A stretch of 59,509 bases of DNA, taken from contig JAHHHW010000090.1 of assembly GCA_019359115.1 (NCBI GenBank), forward strand, positions 1 through 59,509. The letters are read 5' to 3'. This document shows positions 17,004 through 26,441 of this stretch, piece by piece. Within the stretch, counting starts at the first letter, position 1, and each line of letters opens with the position of its first letter. The DNA is from Pelatocladus maniniholoensis HA4357-MV3 (lineage in GTDB: Bacteria; Cyanobacteriota; Cyanobacteriia; Cyanobacteriales; Nostocaceae). The position numbers and the translations under genes are program-made. The notes beneath the pieces were generated by a model. That model was not told where the DNA came from, did no database searches, and was given only the letters and a program-made list of their open reading frames with translations.

Positions 17004-18119
17004 TCAACACTTAAAAAAAGCTCTAGCGGTTGTACAGTCTAAGTGAATTTGTGTTTTTAGTGCTTCTAAATTCGGAAATTTTTGTTCTGGGCGCAAAAAT
17101 TTTTCTAGATGCACTGCCAGCTTTTTACCATATAAATCACCAAACCAATCAAATAGATGTACTTCTACCGAAAGATGAACACCATTGATTGTGGGGCGAT
17201 TACCTATATTCATCACACCAAAATAGCCATTTCCTGTAATATCTAATGTTTCACTAACAGTAAAAACACGAACTGCATAAACACCTGTGTGAGGCAGAAA
17301 CTTGTCTTTGGGCAATTCGAGGTTAGCCGTGGGAAATCCAATAGTTCTACCAAGTTGTTGACCTTTAACCACAGTACCGATCAGCGTATAAGGTCGTCCC
17401 AACAATTTGTTTGCTTGTTCAATGTCCCCACTAGCAAGAATCTCACGGATCAGTGAGCTGCTAATCCGAGTCTGCTGGTGTACCTCAGTATAATTTTCTG
17501 GGGATTCTGCACAAGTTTCTAGAGAGGCGATGCTCACAGGAATATTGTATTTCGCAGCAATGATTTGTAAGTCACGAGCAGTACCAGTACGTTTAGAGCC
17601 AAAACGAAAATCTTGCCCAATACTAATTTGTGCTGCTTGCAATTGCTGGACGAGAATTTTTTCTACAAATTCCTCTGGAGTCAAAGCACATAATTCTTTA
17701 TCGAAGGGTAATAGTACCAGTTGTTGTACTCCAAGCGATCGCAACTGGTGGACTTTTTCATCCAATGGTGTGAGCAAACTCCGGGGTTGACCTGTAAAAA
17801 ACTCTTGGGGATGAGGATCGAAGGTGACGACGGTCGAGTAGATGTGGTCTTTGGATAACGTGGCTTCACCAGACGCGGTGACGCGGTGAGTGGGAAACGT
17901 GGTGAGGTTCTCCGTGTCAGAGTGTCCCCCTGTCGCCATGTCCTCAGATGCGTCCCCTTGTCCCCGTGTCCCCCTATCCTTCAATATTGGTTGAATCACT
18001 CGTTGATGACCGCGATGTACACCGTCAAACTTGCCAAGCGCGACAGCAGTTGGCGTCAGAGCCAGTTCAGTTGAAGATGTTACCCACACAGAACACCCAT
18101 TTTGAGACAGATTTGGCAC
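17004..18119 (-). CDS. ribF: Bifunctional riboflavin kinase / FAD synthetase
   Basis: RibF makes FMN from riboflavin and then FAD from FMN. The 371-residue protein has the N-terminal adenylyltransferase motifs GKFDGVHRGHQ and VVTFDPHP, and the C-terminal kinase domain with GRTIGFPTANLE. Usual length is near 310-335. The excess lies between the two N-terminal motifs, where about 44 residues (47-90) rich in Gly, Asp, Thr and Ser are coded by repeat-like DNA (17850-17981). The reading frame is intact, so the gene may be functional if the insertion loops out. Confidence 0.92.
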   Translation of the reverse strand: MPNLSQNGCSVWVTSSTELALTPTAVALGKFDGVHRGHQRVIQPILKDRGTRGQGDASEDMATGGHSDTENLTTFPTHRVTASGEATLSKDHIYSTVVTFDPHPQEFFTGQPRSLLTPLDEKVHQLRSLGVQQLVLLPFDKELCALTPEEFVEKILVQQLQAAQISIGQDFRFGSKRTGTARDLQIIAAKYNIPVSIASLETCAESPENYTEVHQQTRISSSLIREILASGDIEQANKLLGRPYTLIGTVVKGQQLGRTIGFPTANLELPKDKFLPHTGVYAVRVFTVSETLDITGNGYFGVMNIGNRPTINGVHLSVEVHLFDWFGDLYGKKLAVHLEKFLRPEQKFPNLEALKTQIHLDCTTARAFFKC

Positions 18120-18344
18120 GTCGATTCTGGGATTTTAGGTTTGTTCAGCTTTTTTGTTAACCTTCAGGCAAATAGCCTTTTTGGGCGTTTTTGGCCTGTG
18201 ATAGACGCTTTCAAGACATTTGGTGCTATCCATTTTTGCCTTGTGACTAACTCATACCACAGATACCCAAAGAGCGCTTACCTGTAGAATAAGCTCTTGA
18301 TCACCAATCTAATCTAAAATCTAGAATTGCTTCCTTGGCAATAT

Positions 18345-19274
18345 CTACACAGAAAACTTACTAATAGGAAAAGATTCTGATAAGGGAACAGAAACAGGAA
18401 CCTGAAGCACCATTCCTTCCTTTGCCATCACAGCAGTAGGAAATTTCCGCCGTGCTTCCTCCCCTACATGATCTAAAAACTCATCATCATGGGCAGGATC
18501 GTGGTGAAAAATTACTAGTGTCTTAACATTAGCGGCTTTGGCTACCTTTACAGCTTCTTGCCATGTAGAATGTCCCCAACCAATTTTAGGATTGCTCGGT
18601 GAATGATATTCTTCATCAGTATATGTGGAATCATAAATCAGGATATTAGCATCACGAGCTAGCCACAGGACATTTTCATCCAGCTTGTCTGCAAAATGTT
18701 CGGTATCAGTGATGTAAACAGCAGCACCACCACACCAGTTTACCCGGTATCCGACTGCTTCACCTGGATGATTAAGGGAAGCCGTTTCTACGGTAATATC
18801 ATCGATGTGTATTGCTTGTCCTGGTATAACATCGTAGAAATCTAAGTTTGCTTGCATAATCTGCAAGGGAACAGGAAAATTTGGATGCAGCATCTGATCA
18901 TTGAGACGCTGTTCTACGGTTGAACCATCCGGAGCGATCGCACCATAAATATGAAATGTATTTCCCTTCACAAAACCCGGTGAAAAGAAGGGAAAACCTT
19001 GCATGTGATCCCAATGGGAGTGAGTGAAGAATAGGTGAGCTTCTATAGGCATTTTGGGCAACAAAGATTGCCCTAAAACATGCAGTCCCGTGCCACAATC
19101 AAAAATTAAGCGTTTGCCATCCACTTGCATCTCGACACAGGGGGTATTACCTCCGTAACGGACAGTGTTTGGTCCCGGACAGGGAATACTGCCGCGAACG
19201 CCCCAAAAATGCACGGTAAATTGGTTGTCTATCCTTGACATGGGTGTTGCTTGCTGGACTGAGCGGACGGTCAT
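18345..19274 (-). CDS. MBL-fold metallo-hydrolase
   Basis: A 309-residue metallo-beta-lactamase-fold protein. The metal motif is FFTHSHWDHMQG, with further ligands in LNHPGEA, ITDTEH and IFHHDPAHDD. The N-terminal FWGVRGSIPCPGP is typical of a cyanobacterial group related to phosphodiesterase-like MBL proteins. An internal ATG at 19241 (MSRIDNQF) could be the start. Substrate not known. It stands alone between ribF and surE on the same strand. Confidence 0.85.
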   Translation of the reverse strand: MTVRSVQQATPMSRIDNQFTVHFWGVRGSIPCPGPNTVRYGGNTPCVEMQVDGKRLIFDCGTGLHVLGQSLLPKMPIEAHLFFTHSHWDHMQGFPFFSPGFVKGNTFHIYGAIAPDGSTVEQRLNDQMLHPNFPVPLQIMQANLDFYDVIPGQAIHIDDITVETASLNHPGEAVGYRVNWCGGAAVYITDTEHFADKLDENVLWLARDANILIYDSTYTDEEYHSPSNPKIGWGHSTWQEAVKVAKAANVKTLVIFHHDPAHDDEFLDHVGEEARRKFPTAVMAKEGMVLQVPVSVPLSESFPISKFSV

Positions 19275-19419
19275 CCGATTTTATATTTTATTTAGATTTT
19301 AGACTGGCTCCCTATGGAATTTGGGGGTTATCTGCAATGCAATTTAGCTCCTACTTTATAGCCTATATTTAATCACGATGCATTTAACTATTACATTGGA
19401 ATTACAGTACTCCTAAAAT

Positions 19420-20217
19420 TTACTGCAATTTGAAGTTCCACTGAGATAGTTGATGCAAACCTGTGCCGTATGTAAGGTTGTATTGTAATGGCGTCACGCT
19501 GATGTAGTGATTGCGGATAACATCCACGTCCATAGGTATATCTTGAGGCAAATTCAATCCTACTGGTGGTTCTATGTCTTCTAAAACCTCTCCTGTTAAC
19601 CAGTAGTAAGTTTTACCACGTGGATCAATTCTTTTATCAAAAACATCAACATAGCGTCGCACTCCTTGGCGAGTGATGGTGACTCCGGCAATTTGTCCCC
19701 ACTCCACAGCAGGAATGTTAACGTTAAGTAACATCAAATCTACTAGAGGGTTTGCCGCTAAATATTCCACTAAGATTTTGGCAAATTTTGCTGCGGGTTG
19801 AAAATCTTTAGAAGAGAAACTAGTAAGACTAAGTGCCACACTAGGAATACCTTCAATTAAGCCCTCCATTGCCGCAGAAACCGTACCAGAATAAAGAATT
19901 TCTGTTCCCAGATTCGCACCTTGATTAATACCAGAAAGAACTAAGTCAGGGGGAGAATCAAGCAAAGCCCACAGTGCTAATTTTACACAATCAGAGGGAG
20001 TACCATCACAAGCCCAAGCTTTGACCGCAGGATGAAAAATAGACTCGACAACTTCAGCGCGAATGGGTTGATGTAACGTCAGCCCATGTCCAGTAGCAGA
20101 ACGTTCGCGATCTGGACAAACAACAGTGACTTCATGTCCTGCTTCTGCCAAGGTATTTGCAAGAGTACGAATACCCAAGGCATAAATACCGTCATCGTTA
20201 CTGATAAGCAATTTCAT
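19420..20217 (-). CDS. surE: 5'/3'-nucleotidase SurE
   Basis: SurE is a metal-dependent survival phosphatase that removes phosphate from nucleotides and short polyphosphate. The 265-residue protein opens [16 protein letters not shown] with the metal-binding NDDG, and has [10 protein letters not shown] and [10 protein letters not shown]. Length is normal. It is transcribed away from pheS. Confidence 0.95.
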   Translation of the reverse strand: MKLLISNDDGIYALGIRTLANTLAEAGHEVTVVCPDRERSATGHGLTLHQPIRAEVVESIFHPAVKAWACDGTPSDCVKLALWALLDSPPDLVLSGINQGANLGTEILYSGTVSAAMEGLIEGIPSVALSLTSFSSKDFQPAAKFAKILVEYLAANPLVDLMLLNVNIPAVEWGQIAGVTITRQGVRRYVDVFDKRIDPRGKTYYWLTGEVLEDIEPPVGLNLPQDIPMDVDVIRNHYISVTPLQYNLTYGTGLHQLSQWNFKLQ

Positions 20218-20616
20218 CTGTTGAGTGAGTGCATGTGTAATTTGTCATTAAGTCATTAGTCAATAGTCTTTGGGCAATTGTCAATGTTTTAAATCACAAG
20301 TGGGAAAGAAGGGATCGGGGATTGGGGATTGGGGATTCTCCAGAGAAGACGCACTCGCGTTCGGGGATTGAGGATCGAGGATTGGGGAACAGATAACAGA
20401 GATTGAGAGACACATGGTAGTTTACCAATTCTTCATTCTCCACTTTTGAAACTCTAAACTGGTAGTAATTAGGTTGCGTTGCAACCGTTGCCTTTGATGC
20501 ACAATTGACTTATTAATTAATTTGATTAGTATTTTGTCATTTGTCCTTTGTCATTAGTTCAAAGTTAATGACCAATGACCAATGACCAATGACCAATGAC
20601 CAATAACTATTAACTA
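20218..20616. repeat. Repeat-filled gap between surE and pheS
   Basis: It contains GGGGATTGGGGATT units, a dispersed CTCCAGAGAAGACGC segment related to those at 2300 and 14160, and finally five or six CCAATGA heptamers (about 20569-20605) that run almost up to the pheS start codon. No gene is seen. Confidence 0.75.
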
Positions 20617-21609
20617 ATGACAAGTAATTTAGAGACTCAACTGTTGGCACTGCAAGAGGAAGGAGAAAAAGCGATCGCAGCTGCTGCTACTTTAGAAACT
20701 CTTGAAGAACTAAGAGTCAAGTATCTTGGCAAAAAAGGTAGTTTATCAGTGCTTCTAGGCGGTATGGGCAAACTTCCAGCCCAAGAAAGACCAAAAATTG
20801 GGGCGATCGCCAATACAGTCAAAGAAGCACTACAAACAAACCTTGATCAACAACGCGCCACTCTCGAAGCAGCTAAAATTCAGGCACAGCTAGAGGCGGA
20901 AACCATAGATGTCACTATGCCGGGAATTTATCGTCCCCAAGGTCGAATCCATCCGATCAACGGTATGATCGACAAAGTGCTGGATATCTTTGTCGGTATG
21001 GGCTACACCGTAGCTGCTGGGCCAGAAATGGAAACAGACTACTACAATTTTGAGGCGCTAAATACCCCGCCCGATCACCCCGCTCGCGACATGCAAGATA
21101 CCTTCTACCTACCAGATGGTAATTTGTTGCGGACTCAAACCTCATCGGTGCAAATTCGTTACATGGAAGCCGAGGAACCTCCAATCCGCATTGTTGCACC
21201 AGGGAGGGTTTATCGGAGAGATAACGTAGATGCTACTCACGCAGCAGTTTTTCATCAGATCGAACTTTTAGCAATTGACGAGGGACTAACTTTTACTGAC
21301 CTCAAAGGCACAATCAAGACATTTTTGCAACAAATGTTTGGTGATTTGCCTATCCGCTTCCGAGCCAGTTATTTTCCGTTTACAGAACCATCGGCGGAAG
21401 TTGATTTGGAGTGGAATGGACGCTGGTTAGAAGTAATGGGCTGCGGTATGGTCGATCCAAATGTGTTGAAGTCAGTAGGATACGACCCAGAAGTTTATAC
21501 TGGCTTTGCTGCTGGTTTTGGTGTGGAACGCTTTGCAATGGTGCTACATCAACTCGATGATATTCGCCGTGTGTATACTAGCGATTTGCGCTTTTTGCAA
21601 CAGTTTTAA
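20617..21609 (+). CDS. pheS: Phenylalanyl-tRNA synthetase alpha subunit
   Basis: PheS is the catalytic subunit of the alpha2-beta2 enzyme that charges tRNA-Phe. The 330-residue protein has an N-terminal coiled region, class II motif 2 [12 protein letters not shown] and motif 3 [14 protein letters not shown]. Length is normal. pheT is not adjacent, which is common in cyanobacteria. The heptamer repeats just before the start leave no clear ribosome site. Confidence 0.96.
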   Translation: MTSNLETQLLALQEEGEKAIAAAATLETLEELRVKYLGKKGSLSVLLGGMGKLPAQERPKIGAIANTVKEALQTNLDQQRATLEAAKIQAQLEAETIDVTMPGIYRPQGRIHPINGMIDKVLDIFVGMGYTVAAGPEMETDYYNFEALNTPPDHPARDMQDTFYLPDGNLLRTQTSSVQIRYMEAEEPPIRIVAPGRVYRRDNVDATHAAVFHQIELLAIDEGLTFTDLKGTIKTFLQQMFGDLPIRFRASYFPFTEPSAEVDLEWNGRWLEVMGCGMVDPNVLKSVGYDPEVYTGFAAGFGVERFAMVLHQLDDIRRVYTSDLRFLQQF

Positions 21610-21766
21610 AAATAGCCATTGGTCATTAGTCAATAATTTTTGACCAATGACCGATGGCTAATGACTATCAATAGATCATAAACCTTTTCCAACAGAGTGA
21701 TAGCCAACAAATCAGTACGTATAGACAAGTGCTATAGACTACAAACTATATTAATGAAACCTATCA

Positions 21767-21955
21767 TTGTTTAAAAAATATAATATATTTCTTCCTATGA
21801 AATTACGTGATATTCGAGTAATTATGCCTAAACCTTGTCGGAAGTGTCAGGAGAAAATCGGTAAGATTGAGTTACAAAATGATAGTCCACATTTTGCTGC
21901 ACTACTTTGCATCTCATGTGGTCTACATCAAGACTGGGTGAGTCGCTCGAAATAA
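21767..21955 (+). CDS. Small CxxC...CxxC protein
   Basis: A 62-codon frame with two cysteine pairs (CRKCQEKIG and LCISCGL) that look like a small zinc ribbon. ATG 21797 or 21824 (MPKPCRKC) may be the true start. I do not recognise the family and there is no strong ribosome site; the paired cysteines are the main argument that it is real. Confidence 0.45.
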   Translation: MFKKYNIFLPMKLRDIRVIMPKPCRKCQEKIGKIELQNDSPHFAALLCISCGLHQDWVSRSK

Positions 21956-21970
21956 AAGCCAGGTGAAGCA

Positions 21971-22460
21971 TCATGAAACGTGTTTTATGAGAATCACAAA
22001 CAGCCGTCCATCTGCTCGTGCTTGAAATGTTTGTATTTGTTGGAAACCAGCCTTTTTCCATGTCCGCAAGGCACGTTCATTAAACGCTGCCACTGTAACG
22101 CGAAAGATTGTGGAGTGAAACGTTGACTGTGCAAAATTCAGGACATCTGCAATATACCTTTGTCCCTGTCCTTGCCCCGTTAAGTTGGGGCGAACTCCTA
22201 ACCCAATGTCCAGTGCAGTGCTTGTGTAATCGCCTCCTGATACTTGGGCATCCTCTCCAAAGCAGCAAAAGGCAATCAGTTCATTCTCAGCATCAACTAA
22301 GACAATAGTAGCCATTCTGAGGGTCCAGATATGATTGAATGGCCTTTTCTATTTCGCTTGTGTCAGACACACTATTGTAAACATCATATGGCGCATCATA
22401 CCGCCAATGGACAATCTGAGTTGCATAAGCTACATTCATCGGTTTAAAGAAGAATGACAT
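21971..22460 (-). pseudogene. GNAT-family acetyltransferase, frameshifted
   Basis: From ATG 22460 the frame reads MSFFFKPMNVAYATQIVHWR and ends at a stop near 22297 (…NGYYCLS stop). Dropping one base at about 22299 continues as LVDAENELIAFCCFGED and GLGVRPNLTGQGQGQRYIADVL, the acetyl-CoA loop of GNAT enzymes, to the end at 21971. Restored length is about 162 residues, normal for the family. The second part alone can be read from ATG 22315 (114 residues) but lacks the N-terminal strands. A sequencing error is the alternative. Confidence 0.75.
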
Positions 22461-22614
22461 TAGTAGTACTCTACAATTAGTAGTTCTGTATTTGCAAATT
22501 GCAAGCTTATTACAATTACTTCATCTCCTCTTATCTTAGCCATTGTCTACAACTGTAGTACTAAGAAAATACGCATAAATCAGAAAGAGAAAGAGTATAA
22601 ACCAAAAATACAGT

Positions 22615-22650
22615 TTATTAAAAGAGGGATTAGAATCCCCTCTCTTTCAA
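22615..22650 (-). terminator. Hairpin downstream of recQ
   Basis: On the minus strand GGGGATT pairs with AATCCCT over about seven bases and is followed by CTTTTAATAAA. It lies just beyond the recQ stop. Weak stem, so only moderately supported. Confidence 0.45.
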
Positions 22651-22662
22651 GAGCGGGAGATG

Positions 22663-24105
22663 TCAATGACAATTATCACAATGCCCACAACGCCAGTTAC
22701 CAGTTTCTTTGTTAAAACCAAAGGCGTTTAACAAAAATTGCCAACGACACTGCTTGGTAAAAAGATATTTATTCATCTGCTTGGCGGCGTGTAATTGTGT
22801 TAGAGGCTGATTTTTTGTATTAGACACAATGGTGTAGTGGAAAGGGTCAAGCCAGTTGAGTTTACCACTACTGTGCAACAGAGAAAGAGCGATCGCAGCA
22901 TCGGAAAATTGTCTTGTCACTGCATCCACTTCGCCTGTTTTGGGCAATTTTTTGACTAATTGCTGTGCTTGTAGCTGTTGCGATCGCATTTTATCTTCAA
23001 AAAACTTCTGTCTTTGCTTGTCTTCTGGATCTAGCCACCCCGTAGGTTCACTTACCAAAGTCATTACTTCTGCTGGTTTACCATCTCGTCCAGCACGTCC
23101 AATTTCCTGTAGGTATTCCGATAGCAACAAAGGTGCGTGAAAGTGAACCACCCAACGTACATCTGACTTGTTTATCCCCATACCAAAAGCAGAAGTACAA
23201 ATCACGAATGGTATTTTTCCTTCTATCCAAGCAGTTTCAATGGTGCGACGTTCTTCTGCACCGAGTCCTGCGTGATAACTGGCTGTAACGTAACCCAACT
23301 GTTGTAACCATGCAGCTAAATTCTCGCTATCTCGTCTGCTGCGAACGTAAACTAATCCTACTGTTTTTTCTTTTTCTCTGATGAACTTTAATAATTGTTG
23401 CTTCCTGCCTTGTGGAGTCCAAATCAATCGGACTCTTGGGTTAAGATTAGGACGATAAGGGTCTAATAAAAATACTGCTGGTTGATTTAGTCGTAAAGTT
23501 TCTCGAATTGTTTGTTGGGCTAGAGGATCGGCGGTGGCGGTAAAAGCGGCTAGTGTTATTTTTGTTCCTGTTGGTTTTGATTTTAATAACGCTGTCCGCA
23601 CCGCCCCAATTCTTCGATAGGCTGGTCTAAAAGTTTCTCCCCATTGCACTAAACAATGTGCCTCATCTAAAATTAAGCCATTAATTGTCAGTTGTGGCTG
23701 ACATAATCTTTGCCAAACTGGTGGGCTGAGTAAAGTTTCTGGTGATAAATATAATAACCTCAACTTTTGTTGTTCTAAAGCTTGCAGAGTTTTTCGTCGT
23801 TGCCAAGAGGGTAATTCGTTATGTAAAAGTGCGGCGTTTAAGTTACGTTGGTGTAGTTCTTGAACTTGGTTTTCCATCAGCGCTACTAAAGGTGAAACCA
23901 CCAAAGTTAATCCTGTTTGTAATAACGCCGGAAGTTGAAAGCAAATAGATTTTCCTCCACCAGTAGGCATGATAATTAATGCATCTTTTTTTGCCAATAA
24001 AATTTGGATGATTTCTCCCTGTGGCGAACGAAAATCTTTGTAACCCCAAATTTCTTGAAATGCCACCAGAACGTCATTCCAGGATATTTTTGCAGAGTTA
24101 TTCAT
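22663..24105 (-). CDS. recQ: ATP-dependent DNA helicase RecQ
   Basis: RecQ unwinds recombination and replication intermediates 3' to 5'. The 480-residue protein has motif I MPTGGGKS, motif II LDEAHCLVQW, motif VI GRAGRDG and a zinc-binding end (CRWQFLLNAFG ... CGHCDNCH). It stops right after the zinc motif, lacking the winged-helix and HRDC domains of E. coli RecQ. Short forms like this are common in cyanobacteria. Confidence 0.93.
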   Translation of the reverse strand: MNNSAKISWNDVLVAFQEIWGYKDFRSPQGEIIQILLAKKDALIIMPTGGGKSICFQLPALLQTGLTLVVSPLVALMENQVQELHQRNLNAALLHNELPSWQRRKTLQALEQQKLRLLYLSPETLLSPPVWQRLCQPQLTINGLILDEAHCLVQWGETFRPAYRRIGAVRTALLKSKPTGTKITLAAFTATADPLAQQTIRETLRLNQPAVFLLDPYRPNLNPRVRLIWTPQGRKQQLLKFIREKEKTVGLVYVRSRRDSENLAAWLQQLGYVTASYHAGLGAEERRTIETAWIEGKIPFVICTSAFGMGINKSDVRWVVHFHAPLLLSEYLQEIGRAGRDGKPAEVMTLVSEPTGWLDPEDKQRQKFFEDKMRSQQLQAQQLVKKLPKTGEVDAVTRQFSDAAIALSLLHSSGKLNWLDPFHYTIVSNTKNQPLTQLHAAKQMNKYLFTKQCRWQFLLNAFGFNKETGNWRCGHCDNCH

Positions 24106-24266
24106 GAGCAGTAGCGGATGGAATTAATTTTGAATATATCCTCTATTGAAAAGTTATTGGCTCAGTAATTTTATGTAGTTGTGCAAATATTGGCAAGTAT
24201 AAATTATACATAAACTGCGGAGAAAAAAGAACGCAAATAAAATTATCTGATTTTAGATCTTTGATT

Positions 24267-26012
24267 TTAGCGTTTACGTTGACGGTGATTTGCAGCCTGT
24301 GTTAGTAAAGATTCCGCAAAAGCGATCGCTTCTTGAGCTGATTTACCACCTGCTAACTGAGCTAGTTCTTCCCGACGTTTGTTTAAATTATCCAAGCTAG
24401 TAATACGCACAACTGTACGTTCTTCACTTGAACCATTGTGTTCTTTCCTACCTTTAATTCGATTGATCACATGCTTATCTACGCGAAAATGCCGATCTGC
24501 CATGGCAGCAACTAAAGGTTGATGTGTTACACACAATACTTGGTGAAACTGGCTCAACTGGTGTAATTTTTCGGCGATCGCCTGCGCTACTCTTCCAGAT
24601 ACACCAACATCAATTTCATCAAATACCATTGTTCCCGTTGTCTGTGCTTGGGAAAAACAAGCTTTCAGCGCCAGCAGAAATCGACTCATTTCTCCACCAG
24701 AGGCTGTTTCTGATAGAGGTTGTAGTGGTTCTCCTGGGTTGGGGCTAAACATAAATGTGATTTTGTCTGCACCCATGCTTGTGGGAGGAATGAGTGCAAT
24801 TTCTACTTGAAACTGCACCTTTTCCATCGCCAAAGGTTTCAGTTCCTTGATCAGTTTGGCTTCTAATTTGGCTGCGGTGGTACGACGTAATAGTGTTAAC
24901 TTTTGACACGCTTGTGTCAGTTTTGCTAAACATTCAGCTTCTTGGATTTCTAAACTTTCTATTGATTGTTCACTATCATTGAGTTCAGCTAACTCGGCTT
25001 GGATGCGCTGGTAATAGGCGATCGCTTCTTTGAGTGTCGGTCCATACTTGCGACAAACTTGCTTTAATTCACGAATTCTGGCTTCTACCTCTTCCAATCG
25101 CTGCGGATCTGCCTCTAAACTTTCCCCATAAGCATTAATTTGCCTGGATACCTCCGTCACTGTGGCTTGAGCATCCCTCACCATATCCAACAGTGGCTGC
25201 ATCTGGGAGTCGTATTCAACCATGTCAGTTAACGTCACTTCGCTGTCTCCCAGCAAATCTGTAGCGGTTGGGGCTTCTCCATCGTCTTGGTATAAAGCTT
25301 GGTATACTTTATAACTCATTTGCTGGAGTTCGACAACATGATTTAGGCGTTGATGTTCTTGTTGGAGTTGTTCGAGTTCATCGGGTTCACTGAGGTTCAC
25401 TTCTCCTAGCTCTTTGACTTGGTAAGTTAATAAATCTAGTTGTTGTAAGCGTTCCCGTTCTGATGTCCGACGTTTTTCTAAGGCTTGGTGTGCTTGTTGG
25501 TAGGCACTAAAAGCAGTGACAACTTCTTGACGTTGTTGCAAAATAGATTCACCACCATAGGCATCCAACCAGTCACGAATTTGAGCAGATTGACCGAATA
25601 GCATTGTTTGGCCTTGGGCGGTGATTTCTACTAGGCGATCGCGCAGTTCTGACATAAACTGCTGATTCACCACCACTCCATTGACGCGCGATCTACTCCG
25701 TACTTTCCCGGAATTAGCTGTAATTTCTCGACTAATAAATATATAATTTTCTTCAATTAATTCTATTTCTTGTTCAGTTAACCAGGCTATTAAAGCAGAA
25801 TTAGAAGTAAAAGTTGCTTCTACCATTGCTCGATTTGTACCAGTGCGAATCACGCGACTAGAAACCTTTCCACCCAACACTGCATCAATCGCATCCAAGA
25901 TAATCGACTTTCCTGCGCCGGTTTCGCCTGTCAATACATTTAATCCAGCGCCAAATTCTAGTTCTAATTGGTCAATCAGGGCAAAATTTTCTATTCGCAA
26001 TAGAGATAACAT
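24267..26012 (-). CDS. recN: DNA repair protein RecN
   Basis: RecN is an SMC-like ATPase that acts at double-strand breaks. The 581-residue protein has Walker A GETGAGKS near residue 30, long coiled coils in the middle, the ABC signature ETASGGEMSRFLLALK and Walker B MVFDEIDVGVSG. Length is typical. It is next to recQ on the same strand (162 bp apart), grouping two repair genes. Confidence 0.95.
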   Translation of the reverse strand: MLSLLRIENFALIDQLELEFGAGLNVLTGETGAGKSIILDAIDAVLGGKVSSRVIRTGTNRAMVEATFTSNSALIAWLTEQEIELIEENYIFISREITANSGKVRSRSRVNGVVVNQQFMSELRDRLVEITAQGQTMLFGQSAQIRDWLDAYGGESILQQRQEVVTAFSAYQQAHQALEKRRTSERERLQQLDLLTYQVKELGEVNLSEPDELEQLQQEHQRLNHVVELQQMSYKVYQALYQDDGEAPTATDLLGDSEVTLTDMVEYDSQMQPLLDMVRDAQATVTEVSRQINAYGESLEADPQRLEEVEARIRELKQVCRKYGPTLKEAIAYYQRIQAELAELNDSEQSIESLEIQEAECLAKLTQACQKLTLLRRTTAAKLEAKLIKELKPLAMEKVQFQVEIALIPPTSMGADKITFMFSPNPGEPLQPLSETASGGEMSRFLLALKACFSQAQTTGTMVFDEIDVGVSGRVAQAIAEKLHQLSQFHQVLCVTHQPLVAAMADRHFRVDKHVINRIKGRKEHNGSSEERTVVRITSLDNLNKRREELAQLAGGKSAQEAIAFAESLLTQAANHRQRKR

Positions 26013-26441
26013 TGAGTCATCCGATTTTGGATTTTGGATTTTGGATTTTGGATTTTGGGTTTTGGATTGATTATACTGACAAGCCTGGGAGCTTTTAGCA
26101 TCAAAAAATTATCGGTCAAATTATCCATCAGGGTAGACGCCAGATAATTTGTACTTGAAGGATACTAAAGATTGTGTTTTTGCACCTTGCAATATTCACT
26201 ACTTTTTTTATACAAACTGGCTCTTTTAGGGATACCAAAACTAGTTTAGTTTGATTTTTATATCTTGGCCCACTCATATAGGAGATTAGGGATCAGGGAT
26301 TGAAGGGACAAGGGGGCCAACTAATCAGTTAACAGTTTAATTTGATCACTGAGAACTGTTAACTGATTCATGCCAAATCCCCAACCTTCTTACAAATTGT
26401 TACAATACTTAACAAGTTAACTCCGATGCGGTGGTAAGTTC
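26013..26441. repeat. Repeat-filled gap between recN and ABC1 kinase
   Basis: Near recN there are GGATTTT units (26025-26065). At about 26281-26380 lies an inverted copy of the CTAATCAGTTAACAGTTTAA repeat also found at 16866-16945. No gene is seen. Confidence 0.6.
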
